Under the pieces are notes generated by a model. It worked only from the letters and a program-made list of their open reading frames with translations. It did no database searches and was not told the DNA's origin. Position numbers and translations under genes: made by a program. 64,000 bases of DNA from NCBI RefSeq assembly GCF_022919175.1, contig NZ_CP095043.1:124001-188000 (forward strand). The letters run 5' to 3'. Positions 9,351 through 17,389 of the stretch are shown here, piece after piece. The stretch comes from Leucobacter rhizosphaerae. Its GTDB lineage: Bacteria; Actinomycetota; Actinomycetes; Actinomycetales; Microbacteriaceae. Numbering within the stretch: position 1 is the first letter of the stretch; each line of letters begins with the position of its first letter.

Positions 9351-10097
9351 ATGAGCGAGCTCGCCGAGGGACCGGAGCTGCAGCTGCTGCCGGCCATCGA
9401 CATGGTCGACGGCACGGCCGTCCGTCTCACCCAGGGTGAGGCCGGCACCGAGACCGGGTACGGCAATCCGGTCGACGCCGCCGCCGACTGGATCGAGCAG
9501 GGCGCGGAGTGGATCCACCTCGTGGACCTCGACGCCGCCTTCGGTCGCGGCAGCAACGTCGGTGTGGCGCGCAAGATCATCAAGAAGTTCAGTCGTGTGC
9601 ACATCGAGTTCTCGGGCGGGATCCGCGACGACGCGAGCCTGGAGGCCGCGCTCGAGATGGGGGCGCGCCGCGTGAACCTCGGCACCGCCGCACTGGAGAA
9701 CCCCGAGTGGACGCGCTCCGTGATCGCCCGCTACGGTGATCAGATCGCAGTCGGGCTCGACGTGCGCGGCGAGACACTCGCCGCCCGCGGCTGGACCGAG
9801 GAGGGCGGCAACCTCTGGGAGGTGCTCGAGCGACTCGAAGACGCGAAGTGCCCCCGCTACGTCGTGACGGATGTGACGAAGGACGGCACGCTGCGCGGGC
9901 CGAACATCGACCTCCTGCGCCAGGTCTGCGCGCGCACGGCCCGCCCGGTCGTGGCCTCCGGCGGCATCTCGAGCCTCGACGATATCGCGGCGCTCCGCGA
10001 GGTCGTACCGCTGGGCGTCGAGGGCGCCATCATCGGCAAGGCGCTCTACGACGGTGCGTTCACCCTGCCCGCCGCGCTCGATGTGGCGGGGCACTAA
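9351..10097 (+). CDS. hisA: ProFAR isomerase HisA (possibly bifunctional PriA)
   Basis: This 248-residue TIM-barrel enzyme isomerises the aminoaldose ProFAR to the aminoketose PRFAR in histidine synthesis. The catalytic aspartate motif [10 protein letters not shown] is at the N-terminus. The second acid is in [16 protein letters not shown], and the phosphate loops are seen in [12 protein letters not shown] and GAIIGKALY. In many actinobacteria this gene is priA, which also does the TrpF reaction in tryptophan synthesis. Whether it is bifunctional here cannot be decided by eye; a genome without a separate trpF would support it. ATG 9351 follows an AACGGAGAA ribosome site. Confidence 0.93.
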   Translation: MSELAEGPELQLLPAIDMVDGTAVRLTQGEAGTETGYGNPVDAAADWIEQGAEWIHLVDLDAAFGRGSNVGVARKIIKKFSRVHIEFSGGIRDDASLEAALEMGARRVNLGTAALENPEWTRSVIARYGDQIAVGLDVRGETLAARGWTEEGGNLWEVLERLEDAKCPRYVVTDVTKDGTLRGPNIDLLRQVCARTARPVVASGGISSLDDIAALREVVPLGVEGAIIGKALYDGAFTLPAALDVAGH

Positions 10098-10114
10098 GGC
10101 CCCGAGGGTGCGCC

Positions 10115-11017
10115 ATGGCCATCAAGAAGCTCCCCTCGACCGGTGACGCTCCGCGCGCCACGGGCGTTCCGGAGAGCCTGACGCCGGGCGGTGCTGTCGA
10201 CTCCGCGGGGTTCCCGTGGGCCGGGCGCACGTTCGACCACCACGAGACGGCGTTCGCCGACGACACGGGTGAGGCTCCGCAGCAGCTCCTCCGCGCCGTC
10301 TCGGCGGTCCGCACGGCGGCGCGCGCCTTCCGCGACGCCGCGCCGGGGGAGCAGGCCGCGGCGCTCTCCGCGCTCGCGGCGGCGCAGGCCGGGATCCCCG
10401 CGGCACTCGCGTCGAGTCGACTGCTCGTGCCGCTGCTCGCCGAGGCCGGCGACGTCGGCGTCACCCCTGAAGGGCGTACGGTGGAGAAGTCCCAGGAGCT
10501 CTCCATAGTGACGGTCGCCGGCCCCGACGGGCGGCGTGTGATGCTGGCGTTCAGCTCCACGGCGGCGATGCGCGCCTGGAACGCGGACGCTCGGCCGATC
10601 CCCGTCCCCGGGCCCCAGCTCGCGCTGGCCGCGGCGCAGGAGGAGACCGACCTCATCGTCATCGACGCCGGGTCGCCCGAGAGCGAGTGCGGGGTGCGGC
10701 GACCCGCACTGCGCGCGCTCGCGCTCGGCGAGCCCGCGATCCCGGCGTGGGCGGACGACGACGTGCGCGCCGCCTTCGCCTCCGCACTCGGCGGAGAGGA
10801 CCGCGTCGAGGCGATCGCCCTCCTCCCGGGAGATCCGGAGGGGCGACTGCTCGCCCCCGAGACCGAGGTGCACCTCATGCTCGCTCCCGGGCTCGATCGC
10901 GACGCCCTCGGTGCGCTGCTCACCTCGGTGCAGCAGCGCCTCGCGGCGAACGCCGTCATCGCGGATCGGGTCGACTCCATGCGCATGGTGCCGCACGCCG
11001 CCCCTACAGCAGGTTGA
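10115..11017 (+). CDS. SseB family protein
   Basis: This 300-residue cytosolic protein is related to SseB/EseB. The core is at about residues 75-190, with segments such as SRLLVPLL and MLAFSSTAAMRAWNADARP, and the C-terminal half carries an SseB-type domain. Proteins of this family often follow hisA or precede infC in actinobacteria, and their biochemical role is not established. ATG 10115 has GAGGGTG upstream and lies 18 bp after hisA, so it is probably in the same transcript. Its 3' end overlaps the convergent azlD gene by 14 bp. No enzyme function should be inferred from the family name. Confidence 0.75.
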   Translation: MAIKKLPSTGDAPRATGVPESLTPGGAVDSAGFPWAGRTFDHHETAFADDTGEAPQQLLRAVSAVRTAARAFRDAAPGEQAAALSALAAAQAGIPAALASSRLLVPLLAEAGDVGVTPEGRTVEKSQELSIVTVAGPDGRRVMLAFSSTAAMRAWNADARPIPVPGPQLALAAAQEETDLIVIDAGSPESECGVRRPALRALALGEPAIPAWADDDVRAAFASALGGEDRVEAIALLPGDPEGRLLAPETEVHLMLAPGLDRDALGALLTSVQQRLAANAVIADRVDSMRMVPHAAPTAG

Positions 11018-11330
11018 GCAGCAGCACGTAGCAGGTCGTCCCGGCCGCGATGCTGAGCAGCGAGCGCCGCTTGCCGACGAGATGCACCACGATCGTGACC
11101 GCGGTCGCGGCGGCGATCGCCCACAGGTCGCCGGGGCGGCTGAGGGCCTCGCCGCGCAGGATCACCACGGCGAGGATCAGCAGGATGCCCGCGGGCATCC
11201 ACCGCCCGAGCGCCTGCACGAAGCGGGACTTGCGGAGCGGCTTCAGGATCGCGAAGGGCAGTGCTCGCAGGGCCACCGTGATGAGGCCCGAGACCCCGAT
11301 GGCGAGGAGGAGGGTGCCGACGTCAGGCAC
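11004..11330 (-). CDS. azlD: AzlD-family small subunit of branched-chain amino acid exporter
   Basis: This 108-residue, very hydrophobic protein has about four membrane segments and the AzlD family features TVALRALPFAILKPL and MPAGILLILAVVIL. It pairs with AzlC (AzlCD/YgaZH/BrnFE type) to export leucine, isoleucine, valine or methionine. It starts inside the end of azlC with an 8-bp overlap, so the two subunits are coupled. Its 3' end overlaps the convergent SseB-like gene by 14 bp. Confidence 0.87.
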   Translation of the reverse strand: MPDVGTLLLAIGVSGLITVALRALPFAILKPLRKSRFVQALGRWMPAGILLILAVVILRGEALSRPGDLWAIAAATAVTIVVHLVGKRRSLLSIAAGTTCYVLLLNLL

Positions 11331-12075
11331 GGTCGCCCCCGTCCGTCTCCGAGCCCGAGCTCGCGCGGCGCGACAGCGCGTAGCGCACCGCGAGCATCAC
11401 GGTGAACAGTACGAGGGCGGCGAGGAGCGCGTTGTCGGGGACCACGACGATCGCGATCCCGACGGCGAGCCCGGCGAGCACCGCGGACGGCACCTCGCGT
11501 GCGCTGCGCACCGCGTCGAGCGTCATCACGACGAACAGCGCGACGAGCGCGAACTCGAACCCCTCGATCGGTTCGGGCAGTGCACCCGCGATGAGCACGC
11601 CCGCGACCCCGCCGAGCACCCAGTAGGCCTGCATGGCGAACTGCCCCGTGATGACTCGGCGCGACGAGAGCTGCGCGGCGGGCATGAGCACGTACGTGGC
11701 GTAGGCCTCGTCGATGAGCGCGTAGATGGAATAGGCGCGGGGGAGCCCGCGGCGCACGCGGTCGATGGGGAACGAGAGCGCGTAGAAGACGTGCCGGAAG
11801 TTGATGGCGAACACGGTGACGGCGATCGTGAGAATCGGGGTCGCCGCGGCGAGCATGCTCACCATGAGCAGCTCGACCGACCCGGCGAAGACAACGATGG
11901 AGAGTGCGGGCGCCACCCACCAGGGCAGCCCGGCCTGCACCACCAGCACCCCGAGCGCGATGCCGAGCGGGAAGATCCCGATCCCGACCCCGAGCGAATC
12001 GCGCAGGCCCGCGGCGATCTGCGAGCGGCCCGGAGACTCCGGCGCGTCCGTGATGGCGGAAGGTGGTGCGTGCAT
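11323..12075 (-). CDS. azlC: AzlC-family large subunit of branched-chain amino acid exporter
   Basis: This is the 250-residue large subunit of an AzlCD-type exporter for branched-chain amino acids or methionine. It has about seven or eight membrane segments. The AzlC signature region is near LGIALGVLVVQAGLPWWVAPALS, and FAINFRHVFYALSF is typical of BrnF/AzlC. The start at 12075 is near the divergent Lrp-type gene, with only 79 bp between. An inverted repeat lies in that gap, so expression is probably controlled by the Lrp-type protein in response to an amino acid. Confidence 0.9.
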   Translation of the reverse strand: MHAPPSAITDAPESPGRSQIAAGLRDSLGVGIGIFPLGIALGVLVVQAGLPWWVAPALSIVVFAGSVELLMVSMLAAATPILTIAVTVFAINFRHVFYALSFPIDRVRRGLPRAYSIYALIDEAYATYVLMPAAQLSSRRVITGQFAMQAYWVLGGVAGVLIAGALPEPIEGFEFALVALFVVMTLDAVRSAREVPSAVLAGLAVGIAIVVVPDNALLAALVLFTVMLAVRYALSRRASSGSETDGGDRA

Positions 12076-12098
12076 CTCTTCAGTGTGACGCAGGGGCC

Positions 12099-12133
12099 GC
12101 GCAATGTGGGTGCGTTTCTCGCCGGAATTGCGC
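12099..12133. promoter_or_regulatory. Candidate Lrp operator: inverted repeat GCGCAAT-N21-ATTGCGC
   Basis: Two 7-nt arms (12099-12105 and 12127-12133) are perfect inverted copies in the 79-bp gap between azlC and the Lrp-type gene. The position and symmetry suit binding by an Lrp dimer or octamer. The identification is by position only. Confidence 0.5.
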
Positions 12134-12142
12134 GGGATCCGG

Positions 12143-12148
12143 CAAGAT
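12143..12148 (+). promoter_or_regulatory. -10-like hexamer CAAGAT before the Lrp-type gene
   Basis: CAAGAT ends 6 nt before ATG 12155, the same geometry as several leaderless promoters in this window. The first base departs from TANNNT, so support is weaker. Confidence 0.35.
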
Positions 12149-12154
12149 AGTCAC

Positions 12155-12610
12155 ATGGATGCACTGGATCGCGCAATTATCGCGGAACTCGAGCGCGAAG
12201 GGCGACTCAGCAATGTCGATCTGGCGGCGCGCGTCGGCCTCACGGCCGGGCCGTGCCTGCGGCGGGTGCAGCGTCTCGAATCGAGTGGGGTGATCCGCGG
12301 GTATCACGCGGAGGTCGACCCGGTCGCGACCGGGCGCTCCTTCGAGGTGATCCTGCACATCGATCTCGTCACCCAGGAGGCGACCGTCGTGCAGCACTTT
12401 GAACGGGAGGTGGCGCTGCTCGACGAGGTGGTCGAGTTCAAGCGGCTGTTCGGGACCCCCGACTACTTCCTGCGGGTGGCGGTGGCCGATCTCGCCGCGT
12501 ACGAGGACTTCCTGACGCGGAAGATCATGGCAGAGCGGGGCGTCGGCAAGGTGAGCTCCCACTTCGCCATGAAGAACCTGAAGGGCGAGGTCAGTTCACC
12601 GGGCCGGTGA
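12155..12610 (+). CDS. Lrp/AsnC-family transcriptional regulator
   Basis: This 151-residue regulator has an N-terminal helix-turn-helix (residues 1-55, with LSNVDLAARVGLTAGPCLRRVQ) and a C-terminal RAM ligand-binding domain. GYHAEVDPVATG marks the linker and GTPDYFLRVAVAD the RAM core. It is divergent from azlCD, matching the brnFE-lrp arrangement of Corynebacterium, in which Lrp switches on export when branched-chain amino acids or methionine build up. Target and ligand here are inferred from that context. Its 3' end overlaps the convergent DUF1844 gene by 20 bp. Confidence 0.88.
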   Translation: MDALDRAIIAELEREGRLSNVDLAARVGLTAGPCLRRVQRLESSGVIRGYHAEVDPVATGRSFEVILHIDLVTQEATVVQHFEREVALLDEVVEFKRLFGTPDYFLRVAVADLAAYEDFLTRKIMAERGVGKVSSHFAMKNLKGEVSSPGR

Positions 12611-12962
12611 ACTTCTCTCCGGGGCCCTGACCGATCGGGTCGGGGATGAGCGAGGCCTCGCGGAATGCGAGCTGCACGGAGCGGAGCCCGTCGCGCAGGC
12701 TGCGCGCGTGCATGTCGCTGATGTCGGGGGCCGCGGCCGTGATGAGGCCGGCCAGTGCGTTGATGAGCTTGCGGGCCTCATCGAGGTCCGTCTGCGATTC
12801 GGGATCGTCGGCGAGGCCGACCTTCACCGCCGCTGCGCTCAGCAGGTGGACCGCTGCCGTGGTGATGACCTCGACCGCAGCGACGTCCGCGATGTCGCGC
12901 GTCGCCTGCGCGGAATCGACGTGCTCTGTGTGCTCGGTGTGGTCGGCGGTGTTCTCGGTCAT
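12591..12962 (-). CDS. DUF1844 domain protein
   Basis: This 123-residue acidic cytosolic protein has a DUF1844 domain (about residues 22-105, with VEVITTAAVHLLSAAAVKVGL and DEARKLINALAGLI). The family is widespread in actinobacteria, often next to infC as here, and has no established function. The start at 12962 is chosen for the CAGGACAG ribosome site just upstream and because the longer frame runs into the infC leader. The gene is divergent from infC and its 3' end overlaps the Lrp-type gene. The N-terminus is rich in Thr/His/Glu and probably disordered. Confidence 0.8.
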   Translation of the reverse strand: MTENTADHTEHTEHVDSAQATRDIADVAAVEVITTAAVHLLSAAAVKVGLADDPESQTDLDEARKLINALAGLITAAAPDISDMHARSLRDGLRSVQLAFREASLIPDPIGQGPGEKFTGPVN

Positions 12963-13135
12963 GCTGTCCTGACTGTCGGGTGTTTCGTGTGATAAGCTTG
13001 CTGAGGTTCTCGGCGTCCAGTCGAGATGCGGAAGTGGAGATTCTCCCACCCGGCACCGCCTCTAAGGTTACCGGGTAGTTGGCACCCCGTCGTTCACGCG
13101 GCAGCTGGAAGGGTGCAGATCGCACGTGTGCGTTC

Positions 13136-13185
13136 CTGATCTCCGCCCGCCGCTCCCGCCGGGAGTGGCCGTTTCACGAGATCAG
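13136..13185 (+). promoter_or_regulatory. infC leader structure pairing into the ribosome site
   Basis: CTGATCTC (13136-13143) is exactly complementary to GAGATCAG (13178-13185), whose end overlaps the first bases of the infC Shine-Dalgarno AGAGGAG (13184-13190). Inside this stem sits a second hairpin of 9 pairs with one G-T (13149-13157 with 13161-13169, loop GCC). Together they could form a long stem that limits access to the start region. This suggests control of IF3 translation, but no experiment or known RNA family is invoked. Confidence 0.5.
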
Positions 13186-13196
13186 AGGAGCACGAG

Positions 13197-13811
13197 ATCA
13201 GCGATCCCCGTACGAATGACAGAATCCGCGTCAGCGAAGTTCGCCTGGTAGGACCCAGTGGCGAGCAGGTCGGCGTGGTGCCGATCGAGACTGCCCTGCG
13301 CCTCGCGGCCGACGCCGATCTTGATCTCGTCGAGGTTGCCCCGAACTCGAAGCCTCCCGTGGCCAAGATCATGGACTTCGGGAAGTTCAAGTACGAGGCG
13401 GCTCAGAAGGCGAAGGAAGCCCGCCGCAACCAGGCCAACACGGTCCTCAAGGAGGTCCGCTTCCGCCTGAAGATCGACACCCACGACTACGAGACGAAGA
13501 CGAAGCGCGCCATCGGCTTCCTGTCGCAGGGCGACAAGGTCAAGGCCATGATCCTCTTCCGCGGCCGCGAGCAGTCGCGTCCGGAGCAGGGCGTGCGGCT
13601 GCTGCAGCAGTTCGCCGAGGACATCGTCGAGTACGGCACCGTCGAGTCGTCGCCGCGCATCGATGGCCGCAACATGGTCATGGTGATCGCACCCCTCAAG
13701 AACAAGTCCGAGGCGAAGGCCGAGCAGAATGCTCGTCGCGCCGAGGAGAAGGCCACTCGCAAGGCGGACAAGTCGGCGGAGTCCGACGCAGCCGCTGCCG
13801 CGAGCGAATAA
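13197..13811 (+). CDS. infC: Translation initiation factor IF-3 with apparent AUC start codon
   Basis: IF3 binds the 30S subunit, blocks early 50S joining and rejects wrong start codons. The frame encodes [14 protein letters not shown], the conserved IF3 N-terminus, upstream of any ATG or GTG. The only in-frame GTG (13275) would remove about 26 conserved residues. Back to the TGA at 13137 there is no ATG, GTG or TTG. An ideal ribosome site AGAGGAG (13184-13190) is spaced 6 nt before ATC 13197, which I therefore call as the start (204 residues). E. coli infC uses AUU, and IF3 polices such codons, giving autoregulation. The C-terminus is a charged Ala/Lys/Glu tail. rpmI and rplT follow in the usual order. 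Confidence 0.9.
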   Translation: MSDPRTNDRIRVSEVRLVGPSGEQVGVVPIETALRLAADADLDLVEVAPNSKPPVAKIMDFGKFKYEAAQKAKEARRNQANTVLKEVRFRLKIDTHDYETKTKRAIGFLSQGDKVKAMILFRGREQSRPEQGVRLLQQFAEDIVEYGTVESSPRIDGRNMVMVIAPLKNKSEAKAEQNARRAEEKATRKADKSAESDAAAAASE

Positions 13812-13881
13812 CTGCGGCCGCTGCGCACGCAGCACCGCGCACGATGCAGCCGACAGGCGCGCACACAACAAGGAGAAATCG

Positions 13882-14076
13882 ATGCCCAAGCAGAAGACCC
13901 ACTCGGGGGCCAAGAAGCGCTTCAAGCTCACCGGCACCGGCAAGCTGATGAAGCAGCAGGCCGGCATGCGCCACAACCTCGAGGTCAAGTCCTCGAAGCG
14001 CAAGCGCCGCCTGAACGCCGAGCAGGTGCTCGCCAAGGGCGACGCCAAGCAGGCGATGAAGCTCCTCGGTCACTAA
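13882..14076 (+). CDS. rpmI: 50S ribosomal protein L35
   Basis: L35 is a 64-residue, very basic large-subunit protein. It starts [18 protein letters not shown] and contains the [14 protein letters not shown] segment typical of the family. A strong AAGGAG ribosome site lies 6 nt before ATG 13882. The gene sits 70 bp after infC and 47 bp before rplT in the conserved infC-rpmI-rplT operon. Confidence 0.98.
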   Translation: MPKQKTHSGAKKRFKLTGTGKLMKQQAGMRHNLEVKSSKRKRRLNAEQVLAKGDAKQAMKLLGH

Positions 14077-14123
14077 GCACGGCCCGTCAACACCTCACGA
14101 CTTTTTTGTAAGGAAGAACTGAA

Positions 14124-14507
14124 ATGGCAAGAGTCAAGCGGGCCGTCAATGCCCACAAGAAGCGTCGCGTTATCCTCGAGCGTGCCGAGGGCTACCGCGG
14201 ACAGCGGTCGCGTCTGTACCGGAAGGCCAAAGAGCAGGTCATCCACTCGCTCGTCTACTCGTACAACGATCGCCGCAAGAAGAAGGGCGACTTCCGTCGC
14301 CTGTGGATCCAGCGGATCAACGCCGGCGCTCGCGCCAACGGCCTGACCTACAACCGCTTCATCCAGGGCCTCGGGCTCGCGGGTGTCGAGGTCGACCGTC
14401 GCATGCTCTCCGAGCTCGCGACCAACGAGCCCACCGCGTTCGCGGCACTCGTCGAGGTCGCCAAGGGCGCACTGCCCGAGGACACCTCGGCTCCGAAGGC
14501 TGCCTAG
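14124..14507 (+). CDS. rplT: 50S ribosomal protein L20
   Basis: L20 binds 23S rRNA early in large-subunit assembly. The 127-residue product has the basic N-terminal helix ([15 protein letters not shown]) and the globular domain with [19 protein letters not shown]. The ribosome site is GTAAGGAAG. In Bacillus and E. coli L20 represses its own operon, but no L20 operator could be recognised here. A strong terminator follows 16 bp after the stop. Confidence 0.98.
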   Translation: MARVKRAVNAHKKRRVILERAEGYRGQRSRLYRKAKEQVIHSLVYSYNDRRKKKGDFRRLWIQRINAGARANGLTYNRFIQGLGLAGVEVDRRMLSELATNEPTAFAALVEVAKGALPEDTSAPKAA

Positions 14508-14522
14508 CCCTCACGGTTTCTC

Positions 14523-14564
14523 GAACGGCCCCCGGCCCGCACTCCTGCGGACCGGGGGCCGTTC
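14523..14564 (+). terminator. Strong hairpin terminator after rplT
   Basis: A 13-bp GC-rich stem (14523-14535 with 14552-14564) closes a 16-nt loop. It lies 15 bp after rplT and should end the infC operon. The T-run after it is short, as is common in high-GC actinobacteria. Confidence 0.8.
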
Positions 14565-14574
14565 TCGTGCGCGG

Positions 14575-14580
14575 TAGGGT
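14575..14580 (+). promoter_or_regulatory. -10 hexamer TAGGGT for leaderless rRNA methyltransferase gene
   Basis: TAGGGT ends 6 nt before GTG 14587 and follows directly after the rplT terminator, so the next gene has its own leaderless start. Confidence 0.55.
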
Positions 14581-14586
14581 GGACGG

Positions 14587-15384
14587 GTGATCGAGAACCC
14601 CAAAGCGCCGCGTGCCAAGCGCGTGGCCGCCCTGGCCCGCAAGAAGGAACGCCTCGCGACGGGCCGGTTCCTGGTGGAGGGGCCGCAGGCCGTGCGCGAG
14701 GCGCTCGTCCACCGCCCCGGACTGGTCGACACCGTCTACGCGACCATGGGCACCGAACCGTGGCAGCACGAGATCGATCGCCTGGCGTCCGACGGCGGGA
14801 TCGACCTCGAGCGGGTCACCCCCGAGGTGCTCGCGGCCATGGCGGAGACCGTCACCCCGCAGGGCGTGCTGGCGGTCGCGCGCACCTGGCAGACGCCGCT
14901 CTCCGAGGTCTTCGCGGACGCGACGCTCGTGGTGATCCTGCACGAGGTCCGCGACCCGGGCAACGCCGGCACCGTGCTCCGAGCGGCCGACGCGGCCGGG
15001 GCCGACGCGGTGATCTTCGCGGGGGAGAGCATCGATCCGTTCCACCCCAAGGTCGTCCGATCGACCACCGGCTCGCTGTTCCACCTGCCGGTGACGACCG
15101 TCGCGACGCTCGACGCGGCGACCGAGGCCGCCCGCGCCTCCGGGCTCACCGTACTCGCGGCCGACGTGCGCGGTGACGGTCTCCTCGACGCGCGGGCCGA
15201 CGGGATCCTCCGCGGCCCCGTCGCCTGGGTGTTCGGCAACGAAGCGAACGGGCTGAGCGAGACCGATCGGGCGCTCACCGACCGGTCCCTCCGTCTCCCC
15301 ATCTACGGTGAGGCGGAGTCGCTCAACCTCGCGACCGCCGCGAGTGTGCTGCTCTACGAGACGGCCTTCGCGCAGCGCTCGTAG
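14587..15384 (+). CDS. SpoU/TrmH-family 2'-O-ribose RNA methyltransferase
   Basis: This 265-residue SPOUT enzyme methylates a ribose 2'-OH in rRNA, most likely 23S rRNA (TsnR/RlmB-like). The N-terminal substrate-binding domain begins with RFLVEGPQAVREAL. The knot has the three SpoU motifs: VRDPGNAGTVLRAADAAG, VAWVFGNEANGLS, and LNLATAASVLLYE. The position between rplT and pheS is typical in actinobacteria, although here a 3.4-kb minus-strand cluster separates it from pheS. The exact nucleotide modified cannot be told from sequence. Confidence 0.87.
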   Translation: MIENPKAPRAKRVAALARKKERLATGRFLVEGPQAVREALVHRPGLVDTVYATMGTEPWQHEIDRLASDGGIDLERVTPEVLAAMAETVTPQGVLAVARTWQTPLSEVFADATLVVILHEVRDPGNAGTVLRAADAAGADAVIFAGESIDPFHPKVVRSTTGSLFHLPVTTVATLDAATEAARASGLTVLAADVRGDGLLDARADGILRGPVAWVFGNEANGLSETDRALTDRSLRLPIYGEAESLNLATAASVLLYETAFAQRS

Positions 15385-15408
15385 GTCACCCGGGTCTGCG
15401 GATGCGCC

Positions 15409-16764
15409 CTACGCGAGCAGCGTGTCGCCCAGCCCGGTGTCGGGCGTGAATCCCGGCAGGATCGCGAACACCGCAGAGCCGGTGTGCTCGACCCACTCGT
15501 TCAAGAGGTCGAGCTCATCGAGGCGCCGCTGGATCGGCACGAACTGCGCGAGCGGATCGCGCTGGTAGCAGGCGAACAGCAACCCGGACTCGCCGCCCTC
15601 GTCGTAGTTCGTGCTGCGCCGGAAGATGCGCTCACTCGGATCGGTCGAGTGCGCCCGACGCACGTGCGCGTAGCTCGGGATCACCGGCAGGCCATTGGCG
15701 TTTGTCGCCTCGAAGTCGACGGGCGTGTGCTCGTCCCCTCCGGTGAGCGGGCTGCCGTCGGCGAGCGTGCGGCCGATGGTCTGCTCGCGACCCGGGCGGT
15801 CGACCATGTCCCAGGTGTCGAGCTGCATGCGGATGCGTCGTAGTACGAGGGCGCTGCCCCCGTGCACCCAGGTCGGCTGATCGCCTCGATCGTCTCCCGA
15901 GCCGATCCACACCAGTGACGCGAAGTCCTCGTCCACGGGCGCCGGGTTGATGGTGCCGTCGACCTGGCCCATGAGGTTCCGCATCGTCGTCCCGTTGGGC
16001 TCCGCCCCGCGTGCCTGTCGGAAGCCCTGCTGGGACCATCGCACGTCGGCGAAGCTCCGCAGGTCCCGCTCCAGCATTCGCGCGGCGTGCGCGAGCGGCA
16101 GCGGATCGTCGGCCTGCAGCAGCACGAGCAGGTCCCCGCCGTCGTGCCGACCGTCCAGGCGATCGCGCTCGAAGGCCGGTAGCGGTGCGAGCCACTCGGG
16201 GACGCGCGACGCGTCGATCCGCCGCACGAGCTCCGGTCCGACCCCGATCGTGATCGTCAGATTCGACGGTCGTGCCGCGAGCTCCGGCTCGGGATCGGCG
16301 AGCGGTGCGCGCCCGGAGGTGAGCCCCTCGATGTCACCGGTGAGGATCCGGAACATACGCGCGAGTGCGGCGCGGTCCGACTCGGGTCGCAGCGTGTACG
16401 CGACGTACCGGGCGTGCGCGACGGGGGCGGTCATCACTCCCGCCTGGTGCGCGCCGTGGCAGGGGAGGGACTCGCCCCCGAACCCGGCGGCGTCGATCAC
16501 GGTGGGATCTGATCCGTCCCCGCCGTTCGTCCCGGTGCTGCCCGAGCCACCCGAGCCACCCGCGCCGGCGCCGCTCGTCGCGTCGCGGAGCGCCGGGATG
16601 CCGAGCGCCGCACCGATGCCGAGCACGGCACCGATGCCGGCACCCGCCGCGCCCCCGGTAAGGAGGGCGCGGCGGCCGAAACGGGCGTCGGGGCCCGATT
16701 CGGCCGAGGGGTGATCCGCGGTGCGCGCCTCGACTCGCGGCTCAGTGCCCGGCGTCGTCGGCAT
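15409..16764 (-). CDS. Tat-exported DyP-type haem peroxidase (EfeB/DtpA-like)
   Basis: This dye-decolourising peroxidase (451 residues from ATG 16764) has a twin-arginine signal (FGRRALLTGG, Arg31-Arg32) and a hydrophobic stretch, so it should be folded with haem before export. The DyP signature GxxDG is GQVDGTINP. The proximal His region is RRAHSTDPSERIFRRS, and a Gly/Ser-rich linker follows the signal. The start overlaps the end of the PCuAC gene by 23 bp; a still longer frame (to 16809) lies wholly inside that gene and is less likely. With copper chaperones beside it, it resembles Streptomyces DtpA, whose maturation needs copper trafficking; the iron-linked EfeB is the alternative. Confidence 0.9.
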   Translation of the reverse strand: MPTTPGTEPRVEARTADHPSAESGPDARFGRRALLTGGAAGAGIGAVLGIGAALGIPALRDATSGAGAGGSGGSGSTGTNGGDGSDPTVIDAAGFGGESLPCHGAHQAGVMTAPVAHARYVAYTLRPESDRAALARMFRILTGDIEGLTSGRAPLADPEPELAARPSNLTITIGVGPELVRRIDASRVPEWLAPLPAFERDRLDGRHDGGDLLVLLQADDPLPLAHAARMLERDLRSFADVRWSQQGFRQARGAEPNGTTMRNLMGQVDGTINPAPVDEDFASLVWIGSGDDRGDQPTWVHGGSALVLRRIRMQLDTWDMVDRPGREQTIGRTLADGSPLTGGDEHTPVDFEATNANGLPVIPSYAHVRRAHSTDPSERIFRRSTNYDEGGESGLLFACYQRDPLAQFVPIQRRLDELDLLNEWVEHTGSAVFAILPGFTPDTGLGDTLLA

Positions 16765-17389
16765 CGTGCGAGTGCCCGTCGGCCTCGTGCCCGTCGGCTC
16801 CGTCGGCACCGTGTCCGTCGGCCCCGTCGTGCGAGTCCATCGAGTCGTGCGAGTCGCCGCCCTCGTAGTTCTCCTGCGCGCCGCTGAAGTCCTTGACGAG
16901 CACGGTGACCTCGAGGGTGCTGTCGTCGTCGAAGGTCAGCGTCAGCGGCACCTCGTCGCCGGCGAGCAGCGCCTCGGGCATGTCCATGAACATGATGTGG
17001 TTGCCGCCCGGCTCGAGGTCGAACGAGCCGCCCGCGGGGATCGAGAATCCGCCGTCGACCTCGCGCATGGTCGCGGCCCCGCCGGTGGTGACCGTCTCGT
17101 GGAGCTCGATCATGCCGGCGGCCGGGCTCTCGACGCTCACGAGGGTGAGGTCAGTGTCGCCGTCGTTGACGATGCTGCCGAAGACACCGGTCATGCCGTC
17201 GCCCGCCTTCGCCCAGCCGTCCTGCAGGGCGACCGTCGACGTGGACGCCTCGGTCGACGCCGCACTCGCGGTGGCCGTATCGGGCGCACTGCCGGCGCAG
17301 CCGGCGAGCAGGAGCGGCGCGGTCAGCGCGAGCGCCGCGAGACGCAGCGTGGAAGCGGAACGGGCGCGGGTCCGGGTGATCCGGCTCAT
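16742..17389 (-). CDS. PCuAC-family copper chaperone lipoprotein
   Basis: This 215-residue secreted protein has a lipobox LLAGC (Cys31) and a PCuAC domain. The copper site HX10MX22HXM is visible as H97, M108, H131 and M133; the classic spacing is X21. The C-terminal 40 residues are His/Asp/Gly-rich (repeats of HGADG and GHSHD) and may buffer extra copper. PCuAC proteins carry Cu(I) outside the cytoplasmic membrane, for example to cytochrome oxidase. Its ATG overlaps the CopC gene stop (ATGA), and its 3' end overlaps the DyP peroxidase gene, so the three are co-translated. Confidence 0.9.
   Translation of the reverse strand: MSRITRTRARSASTLRLAALALTAPLLLAGCAGSAPDTATASAASTEASTSTVALQDGWAKAGDGMTGVFGSIVNDGDTDLTLVSVESPAAGMIELHETVTTGGAATMREVDGGFSIPAGGSFDLEPGGNHIMFMDMPEALLAGDEVPLTLTFDDDSTLEVTVLVKDFSGAQENYEGGDSHDSMDSHDGADGHGADGADGHEADGHSHDADDAGH

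Noticed and set aside
13275..13811. infC starting at GTG 13275
   Set aside because: It would remove conserved IF3 residues [14 protein letters not shown] and has no ribosome site; ATC 13197 fits better.
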